Positions 8,854 to 17,870 of a stretch of DNA of 64,000 nt are shown here, piece after piece. The position numbers and the translations under genes are program-made. The DNA is from Caldifarciminota bacterium SM23_42 (GTDB lineage Bacteria > Hydrothermota > Tepidihabitantia > SM23-42). The stretch lies in assembly GCA_001303785.1 (NCBI GenBank), contig LJUJ01000006.1, positions 1 to 64,000 of the forward strand. The letters run 5' to 3'. The notes under the pieces were generated by a model. That model ran no database searches. It was not told the DNA's origin and worked only from the letters and a program-made list of their open reading frames with translations. Positions within the stretch are counted from its first letter, which is position 1. The number at the start of each line of letters is the position of its first letter.

Positions 8854-10530
8854 CTAGTCCATTGGAATTTTGATGCCTTTTTGGACAGCAAATCGTTTCG
8901 CATCTTCATATCCAGCGTCATAGTGGCGGGCGATGCCAATACCTGGGTCGTTGGTCAGTACACGCTCGATTCTGCCGTCCATTTGCTCTGTACCATCACA
9001 TACGAGCACTTGACCGGCATGTATCGAGTAACCAATACCAACACCACCTCCGTGGTGTACCGATACCCAAGAAGCACCAGATGCCGTGTTGAGAAGACCG
9101 TTCAGAACTGGCCAGTCGGCAATTGCGTCAGAGCCATCGATCATGCTCTCGGTCTCGCGATACGGTGATGCAACCGAACCCGTATCCAGGTGGTCCCGGC
9201 CGATTACGATGGGTGCCTTGATTTTCCCTTGTCTGACCAGTCGGTTGATTTCGAGTCCTAGTTTGTCTCGCTCACCATAGCCGAGCCACATAATGCGGGA
9301 CGGCAAGCCCTGAAATGGAATCTTTTTCTGAGCAAGCTCAATCCACCTCCGTACCGATGCGTCATCACCAAACATCTCCAGGACTCTATCATCGAGCAGG
9401 CATATATCCTCACGGTCGCCGGAAAGCGCTGCCCAGCGAAAGGGACCACGGCCGCGGCAAAATAGTGGCCTAATATATTCAGGCACAAAACCAGGAATCG
9501 CAAATGGCTCGGCCACGCCTGCTTTCTTTGCCTGCCCCCGGATGTTGTTGCCGTAGTCGAATGCTACGGCACCTTTTTTTTGCATTTCGAGCATCGCCTC
9601 CATCTGGTTTGCGATCGATTCAAGAGAACGTTTCTTGTACGTCTCCGGGTCCCGAGCGCGTAACGCAAGAGCATCAGCTAGACTCATGCCACCCGGCACA
9701 TAACCGTTCAATTCATCGTGGGCTGAGGTTTGGTCGGTAAGCACATCGGGGATAACATTACGGCGAAGCAGTTCCGGTTCGATTTCCGAAGTGTTGCCAA
9801 CTAGACCCACGGAAAGTGGTCGTTTATTCTCAACCGCTTCAAAGACAAGCTTCAAGGCTTCATCAAGATTGTCGACCATCACGTCGCAGAACCCTTGTTT
9901 GATACGCTTTTCGATGCGCGCCGGGTCCACTTCGATGTCGAGGATCACCCCTTCATTCATCGTCACGGCAAGGGGCTGAGCACCGCTCATCCCGCCCATG
10001 CCGCCGGTGAGAATCCACTTACCCTTTAACGAGCCACCAAAGTGTTTGCGCGCGCACGCGGCAAATGTCTCGTAGGTACCCTGGATAATACCTTGGGTGC
10101 CAATATAGATCCAGGAACCGGCCGTCATCTGACCGTACATGATCAGACCGAGGGCTTCGAGCTTCCGAAAATAGTCCCAATTTGCCCAGTTCGGGACCAG
10201 CAACGAGTTGGCGATGAGAACACGGGGCGCGTGAACAAAGGTCTTGAAAATACCGACCGGCTTACCTGACTGCACGAGAAGGGTTTCATCATTCTCGAGT
10301 TTCTTGAGTGAATCTACGATTGCGTGATAGCATGCCCAATTTCGAGCGGCTTTGCCACTTCCGCCGTAGACAATCAATTCTTCAGGATTTTCTGCAACAT
10401 CGGGATCCAGGTTGTTCTGTAGCATTCTCATAGCAGCCTCTTGTTGCCAACTCTTGCACGATAACTTGGCGCCGTGTGGTGCGGAAATTGGTTTGTAAGT
10501 GAATTCCTTGATGGTCTTGGTTTTCTTCAT
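8854..10530 (-). CDS. hutU: urocanate hydratase
   Basis: 558 residues, the normal urocanase length. It converts urocanate to imidazolonepropionate, the second step of histidine breakdown, with tightly bound NAD+. Conserved segments include [11 protein letters not shown], the NAD-binding [26 protein letters not shown] and [24 protein letters not shown] precedes the ATG. hutH lies 5.6 kb away on the same strand with its own promoter; hutI and the later enzymes are not in the window. It is divergent from the HEAT-cysS unit. Confidence 0.96.
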   Translation of the reverse strand: MKKTKTIKEFTYKPISAPHGAKLSCKSWQQEAAMRMLQNNLDPDVAENPEELIVYGGSGKAARNWACYHAIVDSLKKLENDETLLVQSGKPVGIFKTFVHAPRVLIANSLLVPNWANWDYFRKLEALGLIMYGQMTAGSWIYIGTQGIIQGTYETFAACARKHFGGSLKGKWILTGGMGGMSGAQPLAVTMNEGVILDIEVDPARIEKRIKQGFCDVMVDNLDEALKLVFEAVENKRPLSVGLVGNTSEIEPELLRRNVIPDVLTDQTSAHDELNGYVPGGMSLADALALRARDPETYKKRSLESIANQMEAMLEMQKKGAVAFDYGNNIRGQAKKAGVAEPFAIPGFVPEYIRPLFCRGRGPFRWAALSGDREDICLLDDRVLEMFGDDASVRRWIELAQKKIPFQGLPSRIMWLGYGERDKLGLEINRLVRQGKIKAPIVIGRDHLDTGSVASPYRETESMIDGSDAIADWPVLNGLLNTASGASWVSVHHGGGVGIGYSIHAGQVLVCDGTEQMDGRIERVLTNDPGIGIARHYDAGYEDAKRFAVQKGIKIPMD

Positions 10531-10545
10531 GAGGCCTCCTGAATT

Positions 10546-10573
10546 ATTCTATGCTAAATGCCACTTTTGTCAA
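10546..10573 (-). promoter_or_regulatory. promoter of hutU
   Basis: TTGACA (10573-10568), 16-bp spacer, TAGAAT (10551-10546); a normal leader with AGGAGG follows. Confidence 0.8.
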
Positions 10574-10617
10574 GTTGACCAAGTTAGTCGATTAATAATG
10601 TCATTTCTCAGCTATTG

Positions 10618-10645
10618 TTGACTCGACTGGCAAAATATGTATAAT
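10618..10645 (+). promoter_or_regulatory. promoter of HEAT-cysS-efp, leaderless
   Basis: TTGACT (10618-10623), 16-bp spacer, TATAAT (10640-10645). The ATG at 10653 begins only 7 nt after the -10 box, so transcription should start at or next to the start codon. No Shine-Dalgarno sequence is present. Confidence 0.8.
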
Positions 10646-10652
10646 TCGCAGG

Positions 10653-11642
10653 ATGATGAAGGCAACTCTTTCCTTGATTCTGGTCTTATTGGCCTGTGGT
10701 ATTTCGCCTGAGGCCAGAGCAAAGATGATTCTCGAAGAGGGGCTGAGTGACGCTTCCATCATTGTGCAAATCGAGGCGGCAAAAGGTTTAATCAACATTG
10801 ATCGCGCACGCAGCGTGGCAGTCCTCGAGGGAATACTACAGAACGATGATCCAGATCTGCGCGCCGCGGCGCTAAACGCACTCTACGACATAGGAACAGA
10901 GGGAACCAATACAATGATTGTCCGTTTCTGCGGCGACCCAAACCCCGCGGTTCGCGAAGCCGCATATAGAATCGTTGGAGCACATGATGACGCGGAAACA
11001 AGAGAAGTTCTGGTGCAGGGTATTCATGATGAGTATGCAGGAGTCCGAAAGATTGCCTATCTTGGATTGAGTAAATTCGGGGAGCGTGAATTATTGCAAC
11101 GTGGATTGCGAGACGCTGAGCCACGCGTGCGAATTGCCGCAGCAAAGGCTCTGGGTGATTTGGGGGTAATGGGTATGGCCGAGCTTATCAAAGAGCATTT
11201 GAAACAGTTTGCCCCTGAAGTGTGGGGTGATGGCATCATCGCAATTGCCGAACTACGCGATACGGCTTCGGTTCAGGCCTTCAGGATTCTACTCCAGGAG
11301 GGCACCCCAGATTTGCGTGTTGATGCTGCTGAGGCACTTCTGATCCTCGATGATGATTCAGGGATCCATGCGTTGAGAATGGCGCTGCAGTCGAATGATC
11401 CCTTTGTCCGCATGCGTTCGGTTGGGGTTTTAACCAGGCATGACGTGCCGGATTCGTACGCTCAACTGGAAGCGACCACGCATGATGCTTTCGTAAATGT
11501 TGCGGTGCAGGCGGTGAAGGCATTAGCAGTGCATGACGTACGCGGTAGTGGCAAGCGTTTCAGGGAACTCTTGGATGCCCAGAATACACTGCTGCGTGTT
11601 ACGGCAGCGTCAGCAATCTTGAGGAATCAGAATGGCACTTAA
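10653..11642 (+). CDS. HEAT-repeat lipoprotein
   Basis: 329 residues. Signal peptide with a lipobox LLAC at about 17-20, so lipid-anchored in the periplasm or outer membrane. The mature part is a run of about nine HEAT/PBS-lyase-type helical repeats (for example DPDLRAAALNALYDIGTEG, DEYAGVRKIAYLGLSKFGE, EPRVRIAAAKALGDLG). Such solenoids are protein-binding scaffolds; no catalytic residues are evident. Its end overlaps the cysS start by 11 nt, so it leads the cysS-efp-roadblock unit. The start ATGATG lies right at the predicted transcription start. Confidence 0.82.
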   Translation: MMKATLSLILVLLACGISPEARAKMILEEGLSDASIIVQIEAAKGLINIDRARSVAVLEGILQNDDPDLRAAALNALYDIGTEGTNTMIVRFCGDPNPAVREAAYRIVGAHDDAETREVLVQGIHDEYAGVRKIAYLGLSKFGERELLQRGLRDAEPRVRIAAAKALGDLGVMGMAELIKEHLKQFAPEVWGDGIIAIAELRDTASVQAFRILLQEGTPDLRVDAAEALLILDDDSGIHALRMALQSNDPFVRMRSVGVLTRHDVPDSYAQLEATTHDAFVNVAVQAVKALAVHDVRGSGKRFRELLDAQNTLLRVTAASAILRNQNGT

Positions 11643-13110
11643 GTTGTACAATACCTTGAGTGGAAGATTGGAGAAATTCGTGCCGCTCGGCGACACCGTG
11701 CGCATTTACACGTGCGGATTGACAGTGCAGAGTGAACCGCATGTTGGACATATCCGTGCCGCGTTGGTCCGTGATATCTTGATGCGTTGGCTGAATCATC
11801 TAGATTATAAGGTTGTAGCATTGGAGAATTTCACTGATGTCGATGACAAGATAATCGAGAAACAGAAGGAATTCCAGAAAGACTGGCGTCTGATTGCGCA
11901 AGAACATATCGATACATATCTATGGTCGTGCGATAAACTGAATATCAAAAGAGCCAATTTTTACCCTAGGGCTTCGCAGCATATGGAGGAAATCATCAGC
12001 TTGGTCCAAAGGCTCGTTGAAAAAGGTTATGCGTATGAGAAAAATGGTGATGTATACTTTCGGGTACGTAAGTTCCCGGATTATGGTAAACTGTCAAAGA
12101 AGAGCATCGATGATCTCATGGCTGGTGCAAGAATCGCGCCAACCGAATTAAAAGAAGATCCGCTTGATTTTGCCCTATGGAAGGCGGCAAAACCAGATGA
12201 GCCCTTCTGGTTGAGCCCTTGGGGAAAAGGAAGACCAGGGTGGCATATTGAATGCTCGGCAATGTCGATGCACCATTTGGGCGATACCTTTGATATCCAT
12301 ACCGGTGGTGAAGATTTGGTATTTCCGCATCATGAAAACGAGATTGCCCAGTCAATGGCTGCGACCGGTAAACATTTTGCCAAATATTGGTTGCATAATG
12401 GCTGGGTGACCCTGACCGGCGAGAAGATGTCGAAATCGACCGGGCATTATTCGCCGGTTGTGGAAGTACTCGGGAGATATTCAGGTAACGTAATACGGAT
12501 GTACATGCTCAAGACTCATTACCGCAAGCAGTTAGAGTATGCTGAGGCAAGACTCGATGAGGCAAGAGCAGCATACGCAACGATAAAAACTTACCTTGAC
12601 AAACATGAAGAAATGCCGGAGCTCGCTGAGCCATTGATGCTGTCTGAATTCACTGAGGCTATGGATGACGATTTGAACACATCGCGGGCATTGGGCATAA
12701 TCTACGAGTTGATCAAGAAGGGTCACGAGACGGATAACCCTGAAATCACGGCGAGCGTGAAATACTACTTTTCGCTTCTTGGTTTTGTTGTAGAAGAAAA
12801 GGCTGTACTTGAACCTTACGCCGAGGTGATTACAATAATGAGGGATGTTGAAGAGAAATTACACAAAGAGAAGGAAAAAGATATACTGAATGACATCAAG
12901 ATTGATTTTTACGAAAGAGTCACGAAAATGAAAGATGTTCGTGAATTATCAAATCGAATCATAGGTTTATTGTTGGATATCAGGAATCGTTTCAGAAAAG
13001 AAAAGAAATACGATTTTGCCGATTACATAAGGCAACGACTCATGGATAATGGTATTGTTATTGACGACGAGAGTATCGATAAAAGTACCTTTCGATTGGA
13101 GGCGAAGTGA
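11632..13110 (+). CDS. cysS: cysteinyl-tRNA synthetase
   Basis: 492 residues. Class I synthetase charging tRNA-Cys. The zinc cysteine in YTCGLTVQSEP, the HIGH-type signature (EPHVGHIRAA), the second zinc Cys in WHIECSAMSMHHLG, HHENEIAQS and the KMSKS loop (GEKMSKSTG) are all present in order. The C-terminal helical anticodon domain is full length. It overlaps the HEAT gene upstream by 11 nt, and its TGA overlaps the GTG of efp, indicating translational coupling. Confidence 0.97.
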   Translation: MALKLYNTLSGRLEKFVPLGDTVRIYTCGLTVQSEPHVGHIRAALVRDILMRWLNHLDYKVVALENFTDVDDKIIEKQKEFQKDWRLIAQEHIDTYLWSCDKLNIKRANFYPRASQHMEEIISLVQRLVEKGYAYEKNGDVYFRVRKFPDYGKLSKKSIDDLMAGARIAPTELKEDPLDFALWKAAKPDEPFWLSPWGKGRPGWHIECSAMSMHHLGDTFDIHTGGEDLVFPHHENEIAQSMAATGKHFAKYWLHNGWVTLTGEKMSKSTGHYSPVVEVLGRYSGNVIRMYMLKTHYRKQLEYAEARLDEARAAYATIKTYLDKHEEMPELAEPLMLSEFTEAMDDDLNTSRALGIIYELIKKGHETDNPEITASVKYYFSLLGFVVEEKAVLEPYAEVITIMRDVEEKLHKEKEKDILNDIKIDFYERVTKMKDVRELSNRIIGLLLDIRNRFRKEKKYDFADYIRQRLMDNGIVIDDESIDKSTFRLEAK

Positions 13111-13664
13111 TACAGGCGACACAAATCAGAAAAGGCTCGCTGATCAAACTAGATGAATTTCCACATATCGTGTTGAGTGTTACACACATTACGCCAGGCA
13201 ACAAGAGGGGTATGATAATTTGTGGTTTGAGAAATCTCAAGACTGGTTTGTCTACGGAAAAGAGATTTCGTTCCGGCGACCGGATCGAGGAAGCAGAAAT
13301 TGAGCAAGTCGAAATGGAATACATTTATACTTCAGACGGTAACTTCTATTTCATGAACTCTGATAACTTTGAGCAGCTTGCCTTTGGTCCAGATATCATC
13401 GGTGATACGGCTAAATTCCTTAAGCCAAATATCCGAGTTAACGTCGAGTTCTATGAAGGTAAGCCATTTGGAATCATATTACCGAAATACGTAAACCTGA
13501 AGGTATTAGAGACACAGGCGTATATGAAAGATGCCACCGCCCAAGCACAGTCGAAGCCGGCCAAGTTGGAGGGTGGACACATCTGTCAGGTGCCGCCTTT
13601 TGTGGCAGTCGGTGACATCATCAAGGTAAACACCCAAACGGGTGATTATGTTGAAAGGGTATAG
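13107..13664 (+). CDS. efp: elongation factor P, unusual loop residue
   Basis: 185 residues with the three beta-barrel domains of EF-P, which helps ribosomes through polyproline. The C-terminal signature GDIIKVNTQTGDYVERV is clear. The domain I loop tip reads HITPGNKRGM; aligned without gaps to E. coli (KPGKGQ), the residue at the modified Lys34 position is Asn32, followed by Lys33. So it should not be a substrate of the EpmA (lysylation) or EarP (rhamnosylation) systems in the usual way. It starts at GTG 13107, overlapping the cysS stop by 4 nt. Confidence 0.93.
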   Translation: MIQATQIRKGSLIKLDEFPHIVLSVTHITPGNKRGMIICGLRNLKTGLSTEKRFRSGDRIEEAEIEQVEMEYIYTSDGNFYFMNSDNFEQLAFGPDIIGDTAKFLKPNIRVNVEFYEGKPFGIILPKYVNLKVLETQAYMKDATAQAQSKPAKLEGGHICQVPPFVAVGDIIKVNTQTGDYVERV

Positions 13665-13712
13665 GTGTTCGGGTGATTCGAGCGATATGTCGTATGCTAT
13701 GAAGGAGGAATA

Positions 13713-14102
13713 GTGCCCGACGAATTACAGGAAGAGATAAGAAGAGTCGCAGAAAAAATTCCGGGTTGTCGATATGCGAGCCTGGTGGGTTATGACGGCA
13801 TTTCTGTTGCCCAGCACATCATTGAAGCTAAATGTGATGTGAATGCCTATGATGCTGAAATTTCCTCAATCATGCTCGTGACCAAAGAGGTTAAGGATAA
13901 TCTTGCTATCAGTGAGGAACGTGAACTCATCTGGCTCACCGAAGAGTCATTCTTTATCATTCATCCGGTTGGTGACGATTACTTTGTTTACGCCTGCCTA
14001 AAGGCGGACGGTTCAAACCCGGGCGCCGCGCGCATTGCCTTGAACGAAGTAAAGCAAACGTTTTATAAAATCATCTACCGGGAAACAAGTGGCACCGAGT
14101 AA
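13713..14102 (+). CDS. roadblock/LC7 domain protein (MglB-like)
   Basis: 129 residues forming a single roadblock/LC7 fold: IPGCRYASLVGYDGISVAQ at 14-32, then EISSIMLVTKEV and the strand ESFFIIHPVGDDYFVYACLK. Such small proteins dimerise and in bacteria often act as partners or GAPs for MglA-type small GTPases. No GTPase gene is next to it here, so the partner is unknown. GTG start behind AAGGAGGA. It closes the HEAT-cysS-efp unit. Confidence 0.8.
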   Translation: MPDELQEEIRRVAEKIPGCRYASLVGYDGISVAQHIIEAKCDVNAYDAEISSIMLVTKEVKDNLAISEERELIWLTEESFFIIHPVGDDYFVYACLKADGSNPGAARIALNEVKQTFYKIIYRETSGTE

Positions 14103-14200
14103 CATTATTCGGGCCAACATCAGCGACATATAACGCTTTAGTTCTATCACATAACTGCTGTTTCAAAAAGAGTACCCCGCTGTGGGTTTGCATTAGCGTA

Positions 14201-14224
14201 TGGTAGTCATCAGTGGAACTACCA
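14201..14224. terminator. 7-bp hairpin after the roadblock gene
   Basis: TGGTAGT/ACTACCA around a 10-nt loop, about 100 nt past the roadblock stop and before comEC. The following bases are only moderately T-rich (CCTTTG), so it is a weak terminator candidate. Confidence 0.35.
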
Positions 14225-14273
14225 CCTTTGATGCAGGGAGGATGTAGTTAAGAGATTAGCAATTCTCGTTCTG

Positions 14274-16118
14274 TTGTCGATTGTGTTCGGCACATTGCTT
14301 CAGTCGGTACTGAACGTTCCTATCTTTTACTACGTTGCCGCATCTGGAGTTGCTCTCGTCGTATCCTTTTGGAATAGACGATTTCTCTACGTACTCATCA
14401 TGATGATGGCCGCAGTCAACATGGATTTACGACTACCTGGGGGAATTGACATTGGTGAACGGGATTTACAATACTCGGGAATCGTCATTGGCGAGGATTA
14501 TCACGAACATTACACAAGATTATTGCTGCATGTCGATAGAGTGGTTGTGCGTACTGACACGATGCACTTCGATTTGCCGGTTGAGTATTATGCACGTCAG
14601 CAGGCGGTGCTACTGGGAAAAAGATTGACGATAAGAGGAAGAATTAGATCGTCACGATACGCTCATCGGCCGTATATATTGTCAGGAGATATTATTGCGT
14701 TCCGGTCTCATAGACATCTATTCAGTGCTGTGCTTAATCCAGTAAGGAAATACATCGATGATTCATTGCGAGAGTTGTTTGATGATGAGCACTACCGGAT
14801 TGCCAGTGGTCTGACCCTGGGTGGTAGCGGGCGACTGGATGGAGAATTGAAAGAAGTATTCAGCCGCGCCGGTATCTTGCACATCTTAGCCGTTTCAGGT
14901 CTGCATGTTGGGTTCGTGAGTTTATTTCTAGGTCTTATTTTGTTGTTTACACCATTGGATCATCGTCTGAAATTCCTCATTGTTATGTGCGGATTGGTTC
15001 TTTATGCTGGCGTGACGGGCTTTCGACCGAGTGTCTGTCGAGCAACACTCATGGCTTTTCTCTTGGGACTTGCTCTGGTCTTGCAGCGTAATATCAACCA
15101 CATACATGTCATCAACATAACCGGAATTGTGTTCCTGGTGGCCAATCCGCTGTTGATATTTGACGTTGGCGCACAGTTTTCGTTCGCTGCCGTGTATGGC
15201 ATTCTGTATTTATATCCCAAAATTGAGGAGAGGATAATAAGAAAGGTACATCAGCGGTTCATTCGTATATTGCTGACACCAATGGCAGTTTCCCTTTCCG
15301 CACAGACTTTTGTAGCACCCTTTGCGATATACTATTTTCATCGACTACCCACGCTGGCGGTTTTCACAAATCTGATTATTGTACCCGTTGCCTCAATAAT
15401 CATCGTCTTGCTCTTTATTAGTTTCCTCACGGGATTGGTGTGTTTCACCTTCGCCAAGATCATTGTAGTACCGGCAAGCCTGTTGATTGCCTTTTTGATT
15501 GGATTATCAAAATTCTTTGCCAGTATACCTTTTTCTGCAATAAATCTGACTGTTTCGCCGGTTGTTCTAATTCCTTTCTATCTAATGATTTGGAAGAAAA
15601 TCAGAAAATTGGTACTCTTTGTGTTATTGGCAATTATCCTCATTTTATCACTTGCCTCATCAATTAACCACCTGACCGTGCGCATCGCGGCAAAGGGTGT
15701 TTTGATCACAATGCCAGATGGAAGAAATATTCTTGTGTCACGCCAAACATCCTTGGCGCAACGTATTTTCCTCGAGAAACAGGGAATAACTGAATTGGAC
15801 TATCTTGTTTCTCCATCCATGGCTTACGCCATCAGGCATAAGCATATAACGTTTCCGGAAAGAATGAACTTCAGAAGATTGAATTATGGTGATACGGAAA
15901 TCTATGTCGCGGACCGTGTCGTCATCACGTTTCGTACCGATAAGATCGAGTTTGACTGGGATGATTTGACAAAGATTTCGAGGGATGGAAGGATTACCTA
16001 CATAATTTCCAACGGCGAAGAACAACAGGTTCTTCGTGGGTCTCTGTATAGCTCAATTGTAGAACAGACGGTCTTGGATATACGAATTGTTCTTGCCCGA
16101 TTAAGTACAATATTCTAA
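14274..16118 (+). CDS. comEC: ComEC/Rec2-type DNA uptake channel, degenerate C-terminal domain
   Basis: 614 residues. An N-terminal hydrophobic part and an OB-like segment (about 60-140) are followed by the competence domain with the hallmark ILHILAVSGLHVGF (about 203-216) and GVTGFRPSVCRA, and multiple membrane helices to about 470. The C-terminal metallo-beta-lactamase-like part (about 475-614) lacks the HxHxDH metal motif, so its nuclease function is probably lost. The start is uncertain: TTG 14274 is the first usual codon, but GGGAGG at 14236-14241 points to a start near 14247, where the in-frame codon is GTT. It ends overlapping hutH by 4 nt, tail to tail. Confidence 0.85.
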   Translation: MSIVFGTLLQSVLNVPIFYYVAASGVALVVSFWNRRFLYVLIMMMAAVNMDLRLPGGIDIGERDLQYSGIVIGEDYHEHYTRLLLHVDRVVVRTDTMHFDLPVEYYARQQAVLLGKRLTIRGRIRSSRYAHRPYILSGDIIAFRSHRHLFSAVLNPVRKYIDDSLRELFDDEHYRIASGLTLGGSGRLDGELKEVFSRAGILHILAVSGLHVGFVSLFLGLILLFTPLDHRLKFLIVMCGLVLYAGVTGFRPSVCRATLMAFLLGLALVLQRNINHIHVINITGIVFLVANPLLIFDVGAQFSFAAVYGILYLYPKIEERIIRKVHQRFIRILLTPMAVSLSAQTFVAPFAIYYFHRLPTLAVFTNLIIVPVASIIIVLLFISFLTGLVCFTFAKIIVVPASLLIAFLIGLSKFFASIPFSAINLTVSPVVLIPFYLMIWKKIRKLVLFVLLAIILILSLASSINHLTVRIAAKGVLITMPDGRNILVSRQTSLAQRIFLEKQGITELDYLVSPSMAYAIRHKHITFPERMNFRRLNYGDTEIYVADRVVITFRTDKIEFDWDDLTKISRDGRITYIISNGEEQQVLRGSLYSSIVEQTVLDIRIVLARLSTIF

Positions 16119-17638
16119 TCTAAGCTACCCACCGTTTTTTCGACGGCTTCAAGAATTTCGCAGGATTTGATGAGCTCCTTCATTCTGTTATGATCATCAT
16201 ATAATGGGCGGTCCTCGTCGAGATGCGCAACGTATTTTCTCACGACTTTTTTGGCCGTTGCCACGCCCTTCCCTGGTTGAAAATCGCGGAAATCCAGCGC
16301 TTGAGCAGCAGCCATGAATTCGATGCCCAGAATTCCGTAGGCATTGTCGATAATCTGAAGATTCTTCAGTGCCGTATTCATGCCCATGGAGACAAAGTCT
16401 TCTTGGTCGGCCGCCGCCGGTATCGACATTGTGGATGCTGGTGCCGAAAGAATGCGCTGCTCAACAATAAGCGTGTCGGCCGTGTATTGGCTCAGCATCA
16501 TTCCCGAGAACATGCCGGCTCCCTTGGTCAAGAAGGCGGGTAGGCCAACACTTAGATTCGGATTGGTCAGCCGATTCAAACGCCTCTCAGAGAGAACACA
16601 AACCATGGTAACGGCTGCCCCAATCATATCCATGGGTAGCGATATCGGTGTACCCTGGAAGTTTGCGCCGGTTAAGGTCAATTTGTATTCAGGGAAGAAT
16701 ACTGGATTATCACCCGCGCCATTGAGTTCGATCTCGACCTGTTTCCTTGCGTAGACGACTGCATCGTGTGCTGCACCAATAACTTGGGGCGAGGAGCGCA
16801 TTGAATAGGCATCCTGGACCTTCATTTTATGTTTGCCGGCTAGCAGGTCACTGCCTTCAACACACCTCATCAGAGCGCGCGCCGTTCTGACTGCACCGGG
16901 AAAACCACGTGCTTCATGCAAACGGGTATCGTAAGGTTTAAGGTTTGCTAGGAGTGCTTCGAGCGTCATGGCGCAGGCGATCTCGGCGTGCTTGAGCCAG
17001 CGATTGATGTCAAAGAGCTGTAGCGCACTAATGGCAGTAATAAGATTGGAGCCGTTGATGCAGGACAAGCCGTCGCGTGCTTGCAGGCCCGGAACCATAA
17101 TATTGGCTTTCTCCATGGCGACCTTACCCGGCAGACGTTCATCCTTGTAGAATGCTTCGCCTTCGCCCATCATGAGCAGGGCGATCTGAGACATTGGTGC
17201 GAGATCGCCGCATGCACCAACAGACCCTTTTTGGCAGACAACGGGCGTCACACCTTTGTTTAACATTTCAACATAGGTAAGAGGGATTTCGGGCCGGCAC
17301 CCAGACATTCCTTTGCACATTACGTTGACGCGACTGGCCATGGCACCTCGGATGTGTTCAATGGGCGCTGGATCCCCAATGCCCGCGGCATGGTTGTAAA
17401 TAAGGTACTTTTGAAATTGCTTTACTTGTTCATCAGTGAGCACGACTTCGGACAGTTCGCCAATGCCCGTATTGATACCATACATGATCTCCCGCGCCTT
17501 TATTTTCTCTTCGAGCATGGCGCGGCATTTTTTGATTTTTTCTAATGAAGCTGGTGCAATCTCAACGTTTTCATTGTTTCGGGCGATATCAACGAGTTTT
17601 TCGATTGTCAAATGCTCGCCCTCTAGCATAATTGCCAT
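16115..17638 (-). CDS. hutH: histidine ammonia-lyase with Ala-Cys-Gly MIO triad
   Basis: 507 residues. HAL releases ammonia from histidine to give urocanate, the substrate of HutU in this window. The family layout is complete: YGINTGIGELS, GSVGACGDLAPMSQ, SMRSSPQVIGAAHD and AADQEDFVSMG. The self-cyclising triad that forms the MIO prosthetic group is Ala142-Cys143-Gly144 instead of Ala-Ser-Gly. The glutamate in QEDFVSMG favours HAL over phenylalanine or tyrosine lyases, but an aromatic amino acid lyase is not excluded. AAGGAG precedes the ATG. Confidence 0.9.
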   Translation of the reverse strand: MAIMLEGEHLTIEKLVDIARNNENVEIAPASLEKIKKCRAMLEEKIKAREIMYGINTGIGELSEVVLTDEQVKQFQKYLIYNHAAGIGDPAPIEHIRGAMASRVNVMCKGMSGCRPEIPLTYVEMLNKGVTPVVCQKGSVGACGDLAPMSQIALLMMGEGEAFYKDERLPGKVAMEKANIMVPGLQARDGLSCINGSNLITAISALQLFDINRWLKHAEIACAMTLEALLANLKPYDTRLHEARGFPGAVRTARALMRCVEGSDLLAGKHKMKVQDAYSMRSSPQVIGAAHDAVVYARKQVEIELNGAGDNPVFFPEYKLTLTGANFQGTPISLPMDMIGAAVTMVCVLSERRLNRLTNPNLSVGLPAFLTKGAGMFSGMMLSQYTADTLIVEQRILSAPASTMSIPAAADQEDFVSMGMNTALKNLQIIDNAYGILGIEFMAAAQALDFRDFQPGKGVATAKKVVRKYVAHLDEDRPLYDDHNRMKELIKSCEILEAVEKTVGSLD

Positions 17639-17705
17639 AAAATCTCCTTCTTATTCGAACTAAAAATAAATGCCGTAAAAAACAACTATTGTCTAAGGAT
17701 GAACA

Positions 17706-17733
17706 ATACTATCCAAATTTCAGCAAAAGTCAA
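17706..17733 (-). promoter_or_regulatory. promoter of hutH
   Basis: TTGACT (17733-17728), 16-bp spacer, TAGTAT (17711-17706), with a leader of about 60 nt carrying AAGGAG. Confidence 0.75.
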
Positions 17734-17736
17734 CGG

Positions 17737-17756
17737 CCAGACAAGGTGTCGTCTGG
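17737..17756. promoter_or_regulatory. inverted repeat next to the hutH -35 box
   Basis: CCAGAC-N8-GTCTGG, ending 4 bp upstream of the hutH -35. The place and spacing suit an activator or repressor dimer for histidine use; no regulator gene is adjacent. Confidence 0.4.
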
Positions 17757-17836
17757 GTGTTCATTTTCCTTTACATGATGTGAGTTTCTCCGTATTCGGC
17801 TTGACATAACGCATGTCTATGCATTTTCCTTATGGC

Positions 17837-17865
17837 TTGACGTGTGTTTTCCGTACCGTTATAAT
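17837..17865 (+). promoter_or_regulatory. promoter of the radical SAM gene, leaderless
   Basis: TTGACG (17837-17842), 17-bp spacer, TATAAT (17860-17865). The GTG start at 17871 follows after 5 nt, with no ribosome site between. Confidence 0.75.
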
Positions 17866-17870
17866 TTTTC

